A DNA stretch of 64,000 bases from Nymphaea colorata. Its lineage: Eukaryota > Streptophyta > Magnoliopsida > Nymphaeales > Nymphaeaceae. The position numbers and the translations under genes were made by a program. Where the stretch lies: positions 8,561,001 to 8,625,000 of the forward strand of contig NC_045148.1 in NCBI RefSeq assembly GCF_008831285.2, given 5' to 3'. The notes beneath the pieces are model-generated. The model searched no databases. It had not been told where the DNA came from and saw only the letters and a program-made list of their open reading frames with translations. Positions 26,158 to 38,800 of the stretch are shown piece after piece. Position 1 is the stretch's first letter, and each line of letters starts with the position of its first letter.

Positions 26158-27204
26158 ATGAAGGGCCAGAAAGCAGAGGGGAAGAACACGGAGAGGCGGC
26201 AACGGCGGTTCCTCTTGTGCTTCCGCCCGTCCGCAATAGCGACCGACTCGCCAAAGGGCCTCGCCGGAAGACCTGCCAGCTCCGACCCCGCCCCGAAGGC
26301 GTTCGATTACTTCTCCAACGAGGAGACCTCGCCAAAGAGGAAGAAGAAGCAGCCGTCTGCGTCGGAGGACCTCAATGAACGCCGCCGGAGGAAGTTCCGA
26401 CCGTTGTCCGGAATCAAAGCGGCCATCTTCGGCAGCAGCAAGGTGAGGGAACTCGTCCCTGTCTTTGGACGCGTTTCTGACGACCGGTTTCTTTGTATTC
26501 TCGAATATCGGCCCGTTCTTTGCTTCCTTGCACTGATGGATACTCGGATGTCTGTGCTTTTTCCTTTGCAGGGAGCGGCTCGCAGCGGGAGAGTCCAGCA
26601 GGACCCGAGTCGGTCGTCGGATACGTCGGAAAACGTTTCCAACGAGCCGGTTCCGGCGGAAATTCACCAAGAACAGTCCCCAAAATCTACGGTTTCGATC
26701 ACTCATAAAACCGAGTCGAACTCGGTGACTTCTTCGTCGTCCTCCTCGTGCTCCGTCTTCGGTGTATCTAAGACATCGAGCTGCTCCTCCCGTCGGAAGC
26801 TTGATTCGCCCGCCAGCTCCGCCGAATCTGAGGAAAGCGTGCACTCGCCGTCCCCCCGGCCCAGCGTCAGGAAAAGTCCATCTCCGACGAGAATCTCCGC
26901 CCCGACGGGTCCAAGAGGGCTCGATCCAGTCATCGGGTTATGCTACCTCCTAGCAATCAGCCTGTTGACAACGCTGATCTGGGGGCAGATTCCGGCCGTC
27001 ATATGCACGTCCATCTGGCTGTACTTCTTCGGACGGACGAGGGGACGCTTGTGGCCGGGGAGCCGACGGCGAGGAGAATGCCTGTTGGATCCGTCGGTCA
27101 TCGGATCGAGGGACTACCATAAACGGGTCATCATGGAGGGCATCCTCGATCGGCGCCACCACCGCCACCACCACCATAGGGCGTCAAGTCCCGCCGACCA
27201 GTAA
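26158..27204 (+). CDS. At5g23160-like small membrane protein
   Basis: The open frame is 348 codons, but 26443-26571 looks like an in-frame 129-nt intron (AAG|GTGAGG, TTTTTCCTTTGCAG|GG). Splicing joins exons 26158-26442 and 26572-27204 into a 305-residue protein. Features: a basic N-terminus with RRFLLCFRPS; a long Ser-rich middle; then one hydrophobic segment, LLAISLLTTLIWGQIPAVIC, followed by TSIWLYFFGR; and a His-rich tail. The combination of N-terminal R-F-CF and a C-terminal WG..A.ICTS.WLYF segment matches the plant At5g23160 group, whose function is unknown. It lies in a GC-rich island. I chose the ATG at 26158 because it opens the recognisable N-terminus. Confidence is good that it is a gene, moderate on the intron. 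Confidence 0.75.
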   Translation: MKGQKAEGKNTERRQRRFLLCFRPSAIATDSPKGLAGRPASSDPAPKAFDYFSNEETSPKRKKKQPSASEDLNERRRRKFRPLSGIKAAIFGSSKVRELVPVFGRVSDDRFLCILEYRPVLCFLALMDTRMSVLFPLQGAARSGRVQQDPSRSSDTSENVSNEPVPAEIHQEQSPKSTVSITHKTESNSVTSSSSSSCSVFGVSKTSSCSSRRKLDSPASSAESEESVHSPSPRPSVRKSPSPTRISAPTGPRGLDPVIGLCYLLAISLLTTLIWGQIPAVICTSIWLYFFGRTRGRLWPGSRRRGECLLDPSVIGSRDYHKRVIMEGILDRRHHRHHHHRASSPADQ

Positions 27205-30200
27205 GACTAGTTGCCGGAGCTATGCTTATCGGACGAATCGAGCAATATCTCGATCATGAATATTCCCCCAAAACCCTGAAATGAAGCCAATTTTTTTACA
27301 CTTTCAGGGAAACAACCAAAGACGGCTGATTAACTATTTTTCCGGGTAGCGGCTACTAATCCTTGAATTCGTGATGGACGGAAACTTCTGACAATGTACC
27401 CACCATTATACCTTCAGGGTTCTTAAATTTTCTCTTGTAATTTCCCCCTCTTGGCAATGTCGATCGGACTCATTAGTGCTTTTGTTAGAGTAATCTTTTC
27501 TTCCATCTCTACTCAAGGGTCGTTTGGGTTGTTATCACCATTAAAGCTCTAGCTTTCTGCTTGAACTATACGCTTAGCTCTAGCTGGTGGGTGGTTGCGC
27601 GTCTCATTCTCCAGCTATCTCCAGCAATGGCGTTTTCTAATGCTGCAATTGGGCGCCTAAGAAAGGAACATAAACAAAGAAAACAAAACAGTTTGATCGA
27701 TTTCCCCAGAGAAAACTCTTTCAATGTATCATTTCTGGGTCCAATGGTTTCTTTATTGTGATTTATATCATAAAAACATGCCCTCTAATAATAAAGATAT
27801 CGCAATTTTTGTTGATGTTATTTGGGCATCTCAGGATCTTACCACAAAATCAGGATATTTAGAAGATCTGACTATAAGGCAAGGTATCTAAGACAACATC
27901 CTGATAAGGATACCATGCACTAGAAGGTGCACATCAACCGATACACAACTCAGGGCCCCGGAGAATTGTTTCAAGCTATCGGCTGATCGGCCGGCGAAAT
28001 TGGCCCAATTGACAGATTCATCAAACACTTCATTGCTCGCAGAGAATGTCCACCTTCACTTTTTGTTATATAATGGCTGTACCTTTTTAGCGTAGACATA
28101 TAACATTCAAATGCCTTTTAAATTGTACATGTACCAGGCTCAGCCATTCACTTTTTTGGGAGTACCTGACTTGATTCGAACTCAGTACAATCAATTTTTA
28201 TTGTAAACAGAAATCTTAAAAGCTCACACAATGAAAGAGAATATATATATATATATATATATATATAGAAAAGTTAAATGGTGACTTAGGTTTTTCAATT
28301 TAACATGATAGACAGTTTTAAGAAATAAAAAAAATGATAGATATTTTTGTCATTTAATGTTAGTTTACACATTTTTTTCCTTGTTTTCTTTAAACTATCT
28401 ATCTACTTGAAATGAATGGTTTGACTAGATAATTGGGTGGCTCTATTAAATCATCGTCCATACAATATATATATATAATTTTATATAATTTTCATAAGGT
28501 CACACGTATTATATTGCCCTCAGACCTCAACGCTTCTAACAGTGTTCCGTATTTTAATGGAGTTTGGCAGCAGAAGAACCGACAGTGGTGCTCCAGGGCA
28601 TGTGAAAGCTTAACTGGATGTGATTCTCATGTTTTCCGGAGACAATGCTGAGAGATGAAACCCCCAACCGCTGCTTTAACTTTCATTTTCCTTTTTTCAG
28701 ATTTTTTCTTTAATTAGACTTGCATGTTTAAAACTATATTCTTTTTTTTTTTACATGAAAAATGGGTTTTAAAAGCAAAAACTAGACAGTTGGAAACTGA
28801 TTTACATATTTAAAAATATTGTCTTTTTACGATCATAATGTGTGAGAGATCACATTGACAAGACGTGAAGTCATTAATAAAATAAATGAAACAGGAGACT
28901 AAGTTTAAATATTATAGGTAAATGTATTCTACCTGTCGCTTGTCCAAACATGAATACAATATCAAATGTATTCATTTTTGTTGTTTTGCCGTGGAATTCG
29001 GAATTCTTTTGGCCTTGTTTGTGAGGATCGTCTGGTTCGTGGATTGTCTCTTCAAGTTGATTATGCTGGTCGTTTCTTGTCTTCCCATGCCCTCTTTGGA
29101 ATGATATCAATATTCAATGCAAAAATTCAAATGCAACTCTTTCTTCGAAATACATTAAATCTGTTTAGCTTTGTCCATGATTTAATTGCAAAACTCTCCA
29201 TTTTCATTCAAATATTATTTGCATGAAAATATCATGTAAATGAACATAAAATCATGTTGTTTAAATGTGTAAGATGAGTTTTAGAGGTCAATGAGAAAAT
29301 TTTGATTTTATAATTAAAAAAATACTCAATTTACACATTTACTAAGTTACCAATTTGTTTTATACATTTATAATGTTCTAAATACCAAGTTCACATGATT
29401 AATGTGAACACAATAAAAAAATGAAAGCAATTTTGTTAAAAAAGGAGGGTATGGTTGTGTGTCGGTGTCTCATTGTTTCCTCTCCATCAAGGCCTCATAT
29501 TCTTATATTTACCACAATATAGCCTCACTTAATCCCAAATAAGGGTGGGCATCCGGCTGGGCCAGTGAGCCCGGCCCGGGCCCAGCCCGATAGCTCGGGT
29601 CTCGGCCCATTTACAATTAAAAAATAAATTTTTAATTATAAAATAAATTTTTAATTATAAAACATATTTATTAATAATAAATATATATTATTAAAATAAA
29701 AAAATTTATTATTTTTTAATTTAAATGTGCCAAGCCGACCGGAACCAAGTTTTTTTCGGCCCAAGCTCGGTCCCGATCGAATCTAGTCGGGCCGGCCCGA
29801 CGGTGGCCCCACGCCCAGCCTTAGTTCCAAAGCATCACCCAACCCCAAAAATAAAAATATAGGGAAAGACTTCAGCAACTTTAAAAACAGGAAAATATCG
29901 TTGAGGCTTCTAATATCTAAAGTTTTTTTTTTTTTTAGTTTTTTTTTTTTTACAACATTGCTGCTGTCGCAATCGATGTAGAATCCGATTCCCTGTTCAC
30001 GGCATTGCTGCCGTTCCATTCAATTTAGAATCGGATTCTGAGATCAAGGGTTTGGGTTCGATTATTCGATCTACTTATTAATTATTGGAGCAGGAGTTAA
30101 TAGTATGGAATAAAGAGGTAAAAATTAATGTAAAATGTCACGCACCCTGGCAGGACTAGAGAGAGAAAGGACAGGACTAGAGAGAGAAAGGAAAGGGGGG

Positions 30201-31802
30201 GGGGGTTTAAGACTCATTCACATTAGCTTTGAAACAATAATTTCAACTTAAATCAAACACTCTTCAATACTAGTTTAAAAATCAAACTACCGACATGCTT
30301 AGCCACAGTGGCGTAGCCACAGTGGCGTAGCCACATATGGGCCCGGGTGGGCAGTTGTCCACACCAGCACTTTAAAATTCATTTATTTTTATATTAAAAA
30401 GGTTAATATTTATTTTTATGCGTATATAGATACCCCTTATATAAATGTTTCTAAACATGTGTCCTTTCAACAGATTTTTTTTTTTTTTTGGCTCTCAAAC
30501 TATTGCACTAACCATAAGAGAGACGAATAATAATCAGAAAGAAAAATGCTGAGTGAACCTTGCAAAGGAGAGAGAGACTAAGTGAGAGATCTTAAAATTA
30601 AAATTAATGAAGAAACTTTTAGTAGAGAGAGTTTATGTAGTCTTAAAATGAATGAAGAAGATTTTAACGAAGGAAAAAGCAAAGAAATGATGACAAGGAA
30701 GGGAGGCATTTAATTCGCCAAATGATGTTGCGTTATTTATTGCTTCTTAATTGAATTTAAGACTGTTGGCGGCCCACTTTTCTTTTCCTCCAATTTATTT
30801 ATTGCACAAAACAGAAAAAGATAATTTTTGAAGTAACATGTAACCTGCTGAGAACTTTTCATATTGTTTGTTCCCTCGCCCCTCCCACCCTTACATATTT
30901 CATTTTACCACAGAATCTAACTGTTCATTTGCAAGATAATTCTTACTTGTGGCGATGTCTTTTCGATACAAGATTTTTGAATTCCATAAACAGAGAACAA
31001 TATTGACTTCGCCCACGTCTTACGGATCTGTGGAAGCTTTCATATTGTGAACCCTTTAGTTGATATCTGTTACGAAGATATTGCGGTCTTTGGGCATATA
31101 TTTCCTCAACATGTGTTACAAAAAATAGCATATTATTGCTTAAAGAAATATGAAGCGATCATAGTTGTTCTTTCTAAATCCAACAAGCAAACACTGGACA
31201 CTGCGTTTCTTAAAACATGAATATAGTGTTCCAGAAACATCCTCATCGGAGCATGCATTATAAGAACAGAACATTCTTACCAACAATCCCTCCTTAAAGA
31301 AGCATTTAAATTTGGTACTAGTTTTTATTAAAACATAATTCCTACGAGCAAACACTTGTGATGCTGGAAGCTTGTCACAGAGAAGCTGAATTCTTTGGAA
31401 ATATGTGCCAAAAGCTAGAAACTCCATGACTTTTCTTAGACAGAGAAATTCATTTCACTTCTGAAGACACATGAACTCTCTGAAGCTGGATGCTCGCCGC
31501 ATGAACTTTAAAGTATATAAGAGATGAAGAAATTTAAGGACGTTAAAAGTCGATTTACTGAGCCCTCAGCCCCTCACAATAGTCACCAGGAAGTAAAACA
31601 ATTCAGTCCTTTCAGGAGAAAAGAAAGAGAAGACACGATACTCAATTTTGGTGAGTAAGATTGCCTGACATTAGTTAGCATTTCAATTCCAAGTTTGATA
31701 CTTGTACAGATAAATAAGCACCAATTGTGGCCATTCCCTTACAAAATATTCCACAGAAGGGATTTCAAATTTCTAGATATTTACAAACAACAACCGGCCG
31801 TT
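27205..31802. other. Spacer between the membrane-protein gene and PLAC8: no gene recognised
   Basis: The first few hundred bases are probably the 3' UTR of the upstream gene. I see only short frames without motifs, a (TA) run at 28240, a TIR element at 29540-29823, a 20-bp duplicated AGGACTAGAGAGAGAAAGG at 30151-30193, and a GTGGCGTAGCCACA repeat end at 30308-30360. Confidence 0.6.
29540..29823. repeat. TIR element (TAAGG..CCTTA), copy 2
   Basis: Left end TAAGGGTGGGCATCC and right end CCACGCCCAGCCTTA are inverted with few mismatches. GC-rich arms (GGCCCGGGCCC-like) enclose an AT core. It is 284 bp, with no coding capacity. Confidence 0.7.
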
Positions 31803-34800
31803 TCAGGAAGTTGGAGGCACGAGAGGCTCTGAGTGGCTGCAATCTGCAGTCCACGAATGAACGCTGTCACTGTTTTCAGGTCTCTGCATACTGCAAACTC
31901 CGGGGGACATGGTGGTTACTACGATGGGAGATTGGCGTAATTCTAAAAGAGGACCACTTGCTGTCCCGCTACTCCCTATGCAAATCGTGTCGCCCCTGCC
32001 ATGCCAAACTCCATCGCGAACATTGTTCATCTCCAAGGTCCTCGTTTCCTGCAAAATACGAGTCAATGTTCAGGAACTGAAGATACTTCCCCTTTGCCCA
32101 GGACCTCTAAGTCTATGCAGCATTCCTGAATCAACACGACGCCAGCACTTCAAAGGAAGGCACCGTCAAAGCAACTTGAAAAACGACTTGATGAGACATG
32201 TCACCCAAATTTTGAAGTTGGTAGAAAGTTGTCTTGCCCAGTTGATCTGAACTGACGCAAGACCAACAACCATGTGAAACCTCAGCACAGTCGGCTGGTT
32301 TTCTAAAGCATTTTCACTTGAGAAAGATTTGCCCTTCTGAAGAGATAAAAATTTCGCTGCTTCTCACTCTTCAAGAAAAATTTGGGACTTCGTAAGTGAC
32401 ATTCAGCTACTTTTTGTTTTGGCTCATTAAATCGAAAGAAAATGACAACAGTGGCTCGCAGAAGCCGACTAGTTTTCATCTTTAGACTAAAATGCATATT
32501 CAACTACATAGAAATCCACTTATATAGATATTTGCAGATAGATGGCACGTGGTTATACCTGGCATAACGTGCAAAATGGGCAAAGAAGATGATTCATACA
32601 ATCATCCACAGCACTATCGCTACCCTGCAAGAGCACAAATTAAAAATGTGAAAACTGAAATATCGGTATGATAAACTAGACGGGTGGGTGGTATAAAGTG
32701 TGACAAGTCAACATGCGCTGCAAGCATCAGAAGCTGATATAAGCAATAGATAAGTTCATAAGTTCAATTGACAAAATTCATATCAGCAGATGACACGCAT
32801 ATAGCAGGAGGAGGAAAAGGAAACTTCTGCAATCGTTCCAGAATAGTGTGAAAGAAAAAGATACACTTCCAACTTCTAACAGCAGATTTAGCCATTTAAT
32901 ACTAAAAGCTAAATGACAAAATAGGCAAATTAGGGTTTATCTTCAATTCTACAAAACACATGTACAAATAATGTACATTACCTACAGCAACTAGTGCACA
33001 TTCCAGTGGCAAAAGAAACCTCCTTCAGCTGACAAAAAAGGTCTTCAGTTCATGATTGTAAAGGTTTTGTATATTTGAAAACGTTATGCCCATCGAAACA
33101 TGGCATAGCAGATATTTTTATATCACATGAAATCTAAAGCCATGTCAAAGCACTGGAACCTAAGCTGTAAAGCAAGTTTCCCATTAACACTTAGCATAGC
33201 AGATAGATTTACATCACAAGCCATATCCAAGTACTGTGGCCTAAACTGCATAGCATGTGAACTTATGAAGCAGCATACTTGCAACCAAATGCAACCAACA
33301 GTCGTTCAGAAGAAGATGAAGAAACAGCCCAGCAGGAGGTTGGCTTCTGAGTGTCCAACCTTTTATTGTCAAATCTGAAATTGCAGTAAACGGCAATTAC
33401 AGCTACAAGCTACAACCCAAAAATTGGGCCATAAGGAAAGAGCAGGGGAAAACTTGGAAACAATGAAGGATCAGCTAAGAAATAAAAAAAAAAAAATCAT
33501 TCGGAAAGCAGAATTGAGAACTAATTAAAGCTAAAGCTATTTCTCACACATTGCTGAACATGAACTGGAGGTTGCAGTGGACTTCAGGTAAGAATTGTGT
33601 ATAGCCTAATAATGATTGCTTTCTTATCTAAAGGCATGTCTGAACGTGAACTTCTGAAACAATAAACTTGCAATGAAATGCAATCGATAATATTACAGAA
33701 AACAGAATGCAAAATAAATATAGCTCAAGATATTTCTCCCAAATTGATAAATCATGCGTTGAAGGTTGCAGATAAGAGCAGACTTCACATAAGAACTCTA
33801 CATACCCTGATATTGAATTGCCTTCGTATCCGTAGACGCCAATATCCCAGGTATAACGCAGCCGAAATGGTCAAAGCAACAGCTATAAATAGGAAATGGT
33901 GCTTCTTGGTGACACAAAATGCGATATAGCCAAGAAGAGCACCCACTGAAAGGAAGAGATATGCAGCTCCCTGCATCAGCAGAAAAATTAATCCGCAGGT
34001 ACAAGTAGAGACGTAAAACTGAATCCTTCTCTCTAAACAAAATCCCAACTGAACCATGAAGAAAGCAGCGCACCCCCCAACGCACCCATCCACCTCATAC
34101 AGTGCATCAAAAAGAAAATCACTTGAATCACGACAACAAATTTTCATACTTAGAAGTGATATTAGCATCGGCAAATCGTCCATGGGGAGCTCAATCAGAA
34201 AATGTAATAAAACAAAAAGGGCAAAAACTGCATATCCTTTTATGTTTTCTGCAGGTCCCAATCCAACCAAAAGTGACATGCACAATTACTCAACTATTTA
34301 TATAGCGCCCAACACCTGAGCAGCAGAACAGAAGAGATTAGGGCGCACGTAGCTTTGAACTTTGCATAGGGAAAGCCACTCTTACATCTCTCGCCTTCTT
34401 ATTAAAACACTTTATAGGCTGCCACTTACGGCTTAGGGAGAGGCTTCCCTTTAGCCATCAACGTGTCACCATTTCATTTAATGCTGACAAGAGTTTTGTC
34501 CTCCGTTCATTGGCAGAGCATGTCTCACATTCCAAAACACAAGTTATTTGTGAGCACAAAAATGGCAATGAGCTCGGAGGAAATTCTCAAGCGCCTTACA
34601 ACCTTCGACTGAAATTGGAAAATTTTATAAGATATCAACGTTGAAAACCCTTTTTCTAGTAGCTTAGAAGTTAGAATTGACAAGGTGAATGAAGTTCGTG
34701 TGGAAAGAACTGAGAACAGTTGAGAAGCTTATCAGCGTAAAACAGACTAAAAGAACCGTTTGAACCCCAAGAGAAGTAAATGAAACAGCGAAAGAGCGCA

Positions 34801-35485
34801 TTTTGTACAATAGCTGAGAGCTGACCTACATCATAAACTATTGAATTTAGTGGAGGAGACTCAACCCTCATCCTTCTTTTTGTTTTTGTTCCAGCCTTGT
34901 TTGTACCTTCTACAATAGTCATTATGGTGGGAGTCAAAATCAGAAAGTCCACCTCTTAACATGAACACATCGCTACCTCCATCTATTCCTTCCTCCCAAA
35001 AAGGCAAAAATCACAATCCAATCAAATGGGAAATATGAGAGGCGCGTCTTCAAAATTCTTGCCACCAGAACTTTCCAGATTTTCACATACAGATCCACGC
35101 CATTTTATTGATGGAATTTGATGAATCAACGTAGTATTTTCGTTCAGAAATAAATTAAATAAGCAGAATACCTCGAAAGATACTCCAATTAACTCCAAGT
35201 TTTCAGAAAAAAGGAACCAACTTCACATAGCAATATCGACATAGAAAAAAACACAAACTCCTCACCTGAAGAAAACACGAACCCAATCCCGCTCTCCTCA
35301 TGTTTTTCCCAAAAGTACAACAAGGACAGCTGCAACAAATTCCAAAAATGAAAAATCAAAACCCTAAAAGTGCATGAGTTACAGTTTCAGCAAATCAAAG
35401 CCGTCCCGAAAAGGAACTATACGTAAACCGCAAGCAAACCCAAAAAGCAAAACCAGGAGGGAGAGAGAGAGAAAAGAAGAGAGAG

Positions 35486-35540
<55 letters not shown>

Positions 35541-35844
35541 AGAAGAAGAAGAAGAAGAAGAAGAATCACCAAAAAGACTCAATGGCGATGCGGCGGTCCT
35601 GGAAGCAGTCGAAGACGTCGCCCTCCCACAACCTCTGCAAGCCACCACCACCACCTCTCCCTCCCCCTCCCTCAACCTCCCCTCCGTTCTTCCCCGCCGA
35701 GAAACCCCTCGTCTGCAGCGCCACAGTCGCGCAGAGCATGTCGAAGTCCACAACCGCCATTCCCTCCAAAAACCCATCCTCCTCCCCCTTCCCGCCCCCT
35801 CCATCAACACCCGGGCCCTCCTTCCTCTGCTTATCGTCTTCCAT
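31803..35844 (-). CDS. PLAC8-family membrane protein, complete, 271 residues
   Basis: Five exons on the minus strand: 35844-35570, 35329-35266, 33970-33806, 32624-32559, 32048-31803. All introns are GT-AG, phases fit, and the stop is at 31803-31805. The N-terminus has an acidic/Gly-rich region around GFLEGMAVVDFDMLCATVAL (residues 25-44) and a VFDCFQDRRIAIES block (77-90). The first Cys cluster CCPCCTFGKNMRRAG spans 92-106. Two hydrophobic segments follow at about 116-133 and 140-158, then RRQFNIRGSDS. The second cluster CPFCTLCQETRTLEMNN spans 183-199, and WHGRGDTICIG follows. PLAC8 proteins sit in membranes and some influence organ size or metal handling; the role of this subgroup is not known to me. 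No damage is seen. Confidence 0.93.
35490..35564. repeat. (GA)n(GAA)n microsatellite abutting the PLAC8 exon-1 donor
   Basis: About 24 GA units, then GAA units, end four bases before the intron-1 donor. On the gene strand the intron starts GTGATTCTTCTTC and continues as pure pyrimidine repeat. Confidence 0.9.
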
Positions 35845-38800
35845 CTCTCCCTCTCTCTCCCCTCCTTCCTCTTCTAGCGTAAGGATTCTCGGTTCCCCTC
35901 TCTACCTTCCTTCCTTATCTTCCCCCCTTCCTTCTTCCTTTGCTTCTGGTGCGGGGCTACAGCAACGCTCTAATCTTAGGAGGATTTGCTGGCTCTCTTC
36001 TCCTTTTGGGACTCCGCTTCCATGAGGCAGAGCGGCCCAAGCAGGCGATCGCCATCCCAATGATTGACTACCGTCCCCACTCACACCCAATCAATAGTCG
36101 ACAAGTCACCCAATGGTCAACCTGATTTCCAGAAAAGGGACATCCTCTTCATCGGTTCGCTGACTGATACGGCATCTTACAAAATTGCACACCCGAGTCG
36201 TAACGGACGATTTATAAAAACGATTCATCTTAAAAAATACGTTATTAGTACTTTAAAACGTTTATTGAATAGATATATACATTTTGAGAGGGATACTTCA
36301 ACAGAGACCAATGTGAGCCGCACCCGGTTCATTACCGAGTCGGGTAGGTGCCAAACCGTATCGATTCTGAAAAAACCGATCCGAATAAACCGAGACGCAG
36401 GAAAAGACATGCTTTGGCCATTACCATAGAAAGGGAGTGGCGTTTTAGGGGGTTGAGACAGAGGCGCGAGGAAATCGAGGGAGGGGATTCAGGCCCACCG
36501 TATTCGCTACGGGATGTGCTCGCCGCTATTTGCTATTCCGGCGGTCGGCGGAGGTTGAGGGATGAGGGGCGGTCGTCAGCGTCACATGCCATGGTGGTGG
36601 TGGAGCCCTGCTGTTTGAAAGCGACGAAAATAGAAAGGAAAAGGGATGAAGGCTATGGATTTGGCTCGTCGTCCACCGCATGCTGTGGGGACGGTGGTTG
36701 GCGGCGGCTGTCCTCCTTTTTCTTCCCGGCCGCCGCCTGTTTAGAGAAACAAAACGATGGGATGACGACTAATGGATAAGGTCGCAGATGGGCCCGTCGA
36801 TCTCTCATCTGGAGGTTTTGTCAATTTTTCATTTTCTTGTTACCATGGATGCGCGGTTCGGTGTTTCTAGCCGTTCTGAATCCGACGGTGCTACCGGAAT
36901 CGACTCAAATGGCAAACAGATTTAATTACATGGCTGATTTAACTGCGTTATGTGCTAGTTTTTTAATAAGTTAATTTTTTTTTAATGCTGTAAGTTCTTT
37001 TTGTTTCTAATTAATTTATATACTTTTTTCATTTTATTTTTTAAAAATAAATGTGAACTTTGTTCACAATTTGAACTGAATATTACAACACCATTACTAA
37101 TAATCTTAGGGGCTGGTTGAAAACAGCTTATTGTTTTATGTATCTACTCTTGAAAATATTCTACAAATTTATTTCAATTTTTTGTGGTGGATACATGAAA
37201 CAAAAATGTATTATTACTGTACACAAAAGAATTCTTTAAGGAGCGTTTGATATTAGGAAGAAGGTGGAGTGTTTTGTGAATTTACTCTAAGATATTGTGA
37301 TAGATTCATGAAACACTTTAATAATCAATCTACTTCAATTTTGAGATAGATTTATAAAACATCAGATATTGTATCTTATACAAAGTGAGATACAAGACTA
37401 AAGAGTTCTTATTCAAGATGACAACTTGCAATTATTCTCAGCATTTGTTTGGTGGACTTATAAGAAAAAAAAAAGTGTAATTAGTCCTTTTCAAGTGTTT
37501 GCTCAAACCATACGACGGACATTTTTAATGCATGTTTTCTATTTTTTTTTTATTTCTTTGGTGTTTTTTTTTCTCTCTAAACACATAAATGATCTAAATC
37601 CACATACAGTGAAATAAAGCACGAAAAATTATACAAAATACACTTTCTCCTTCTCTCTTTCTTTCTGTCTCTGCACATGTGAACGGCTCAAAATCCATAT
37701 ATAATGAAATAAAAATAGTTGATAAATCACTTAAACATCACGCAGCTTTGTCTTTTTCGGGCCACTTAAAAAATTCGGTCAAGAATATACTTAAAAGGGT
37801 TGTCGACATTTAAGTATCATTAAATTAAAGAAAGAAACACTTCATCTCTTCCAAGCAGATTTGGAAATATTTTAGGCTTCAACAATCAATTTCCTCTGAT
37901 GTTCTTCATGCTGCGGCTGATGTTCTTCATCTACTAATCTCCATAACTTAATTAACATCGTTTGTTGACGTACCACAAGGGAGTCTACTTGTTCCGGGGG
38001 CCGACCACACTAAATTCATGATATCTCTAATATTATAAAAGCAATGTTTGTTCTATTTTGTAGCAATCCGACATCAAGATGATAGTTGTAAACATAGTGA
38101 CAAAAAACGTGTTTTAAAAAAAAATGCTAAAAAACTTGATAATAAAATTACCGTTTTAAACTAAAAAAATGTGTTTTTTGAAAAAAAATGTTAAAAACAA
38201 AAAAAAAGCATAAATTTTATCACACTTTCTTTTTCATGTTTTTTAAATGCCAAACAGTTTTTTTATTTTTTATTTTTATTTGTTACAAATCTACTTGTTT
38301 TTTGATGTTTTTGTTATTAGTTTCTTAACTATTTTAATTTCCCCTCATTTTTAGTTTTTTTATTTTTTAAAAGCTTACATGTTTTCATTTCTTTTCAAGC
38401 TCGCCCTATTATATTTGAGAAAAACCTTATAATTTAAAACTCCAAAACATTATTTAAACAACTTTACAATTTAGCAATTTTTGCCCAATACCATTTTGAT
38501 TTCCAATTAAGTCCAAAACCACTAAAGTCATGCTATGTAGCCATAAATTTGGATTTATGCGACCATGTCCGCCATTGTTTACTTTTAACAAATGCACTTG
38601 GTGTGAAAAGATTGTTTTCTACATTAACACACAGGTATACAGTATATGTGATTGACGAACAAGAAGAAGATGCATATATAGCAGTTGTCTTGGACGAAGG
38701 GAGGAGAGAAGAAGCAGAAGCCAACATGGCAAACAGGAAAAATAAAAAAAAGCGCAACCGAATAAGAAGAAATAAACAAGAAAGAAGAAGATGAAGAAGA

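Noticed and set aside
25733-26335. 200-codon minus-strand open frame
   Set aside because: It overlaps the GC-rich 5' part of the plus-strand At5g23160-like gene, is Ser/Arg/Pro-rich without any motif, and is best explained as a shadow of base composition.
26128-26844. 238-codon minus-strand open frame
   Set aside because: It is antisense to the At5g23160-like gene, which has recognisable N- and C-terminal motifs; this frame has only Arg/Leu-rich filler.
31727-32250. Two overlapping plus-strand frames of about 115 codons
   Set aside because: They are antisense to PLAC8 exon 5; no motif.
35582-36025. Pro/Ser-rich plus-strand frame
   Set aside because: It is antisense to PLAC8 exon 1, whose protein matches the family across five exons with correct splicing phase.
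36348-36779. 143-codon plus-strand frame in a GC-rich patch
   Set aside because: No motif or homologue recognised; low-complexity Arg/Gly content; possibly a remnant, but unsupported.
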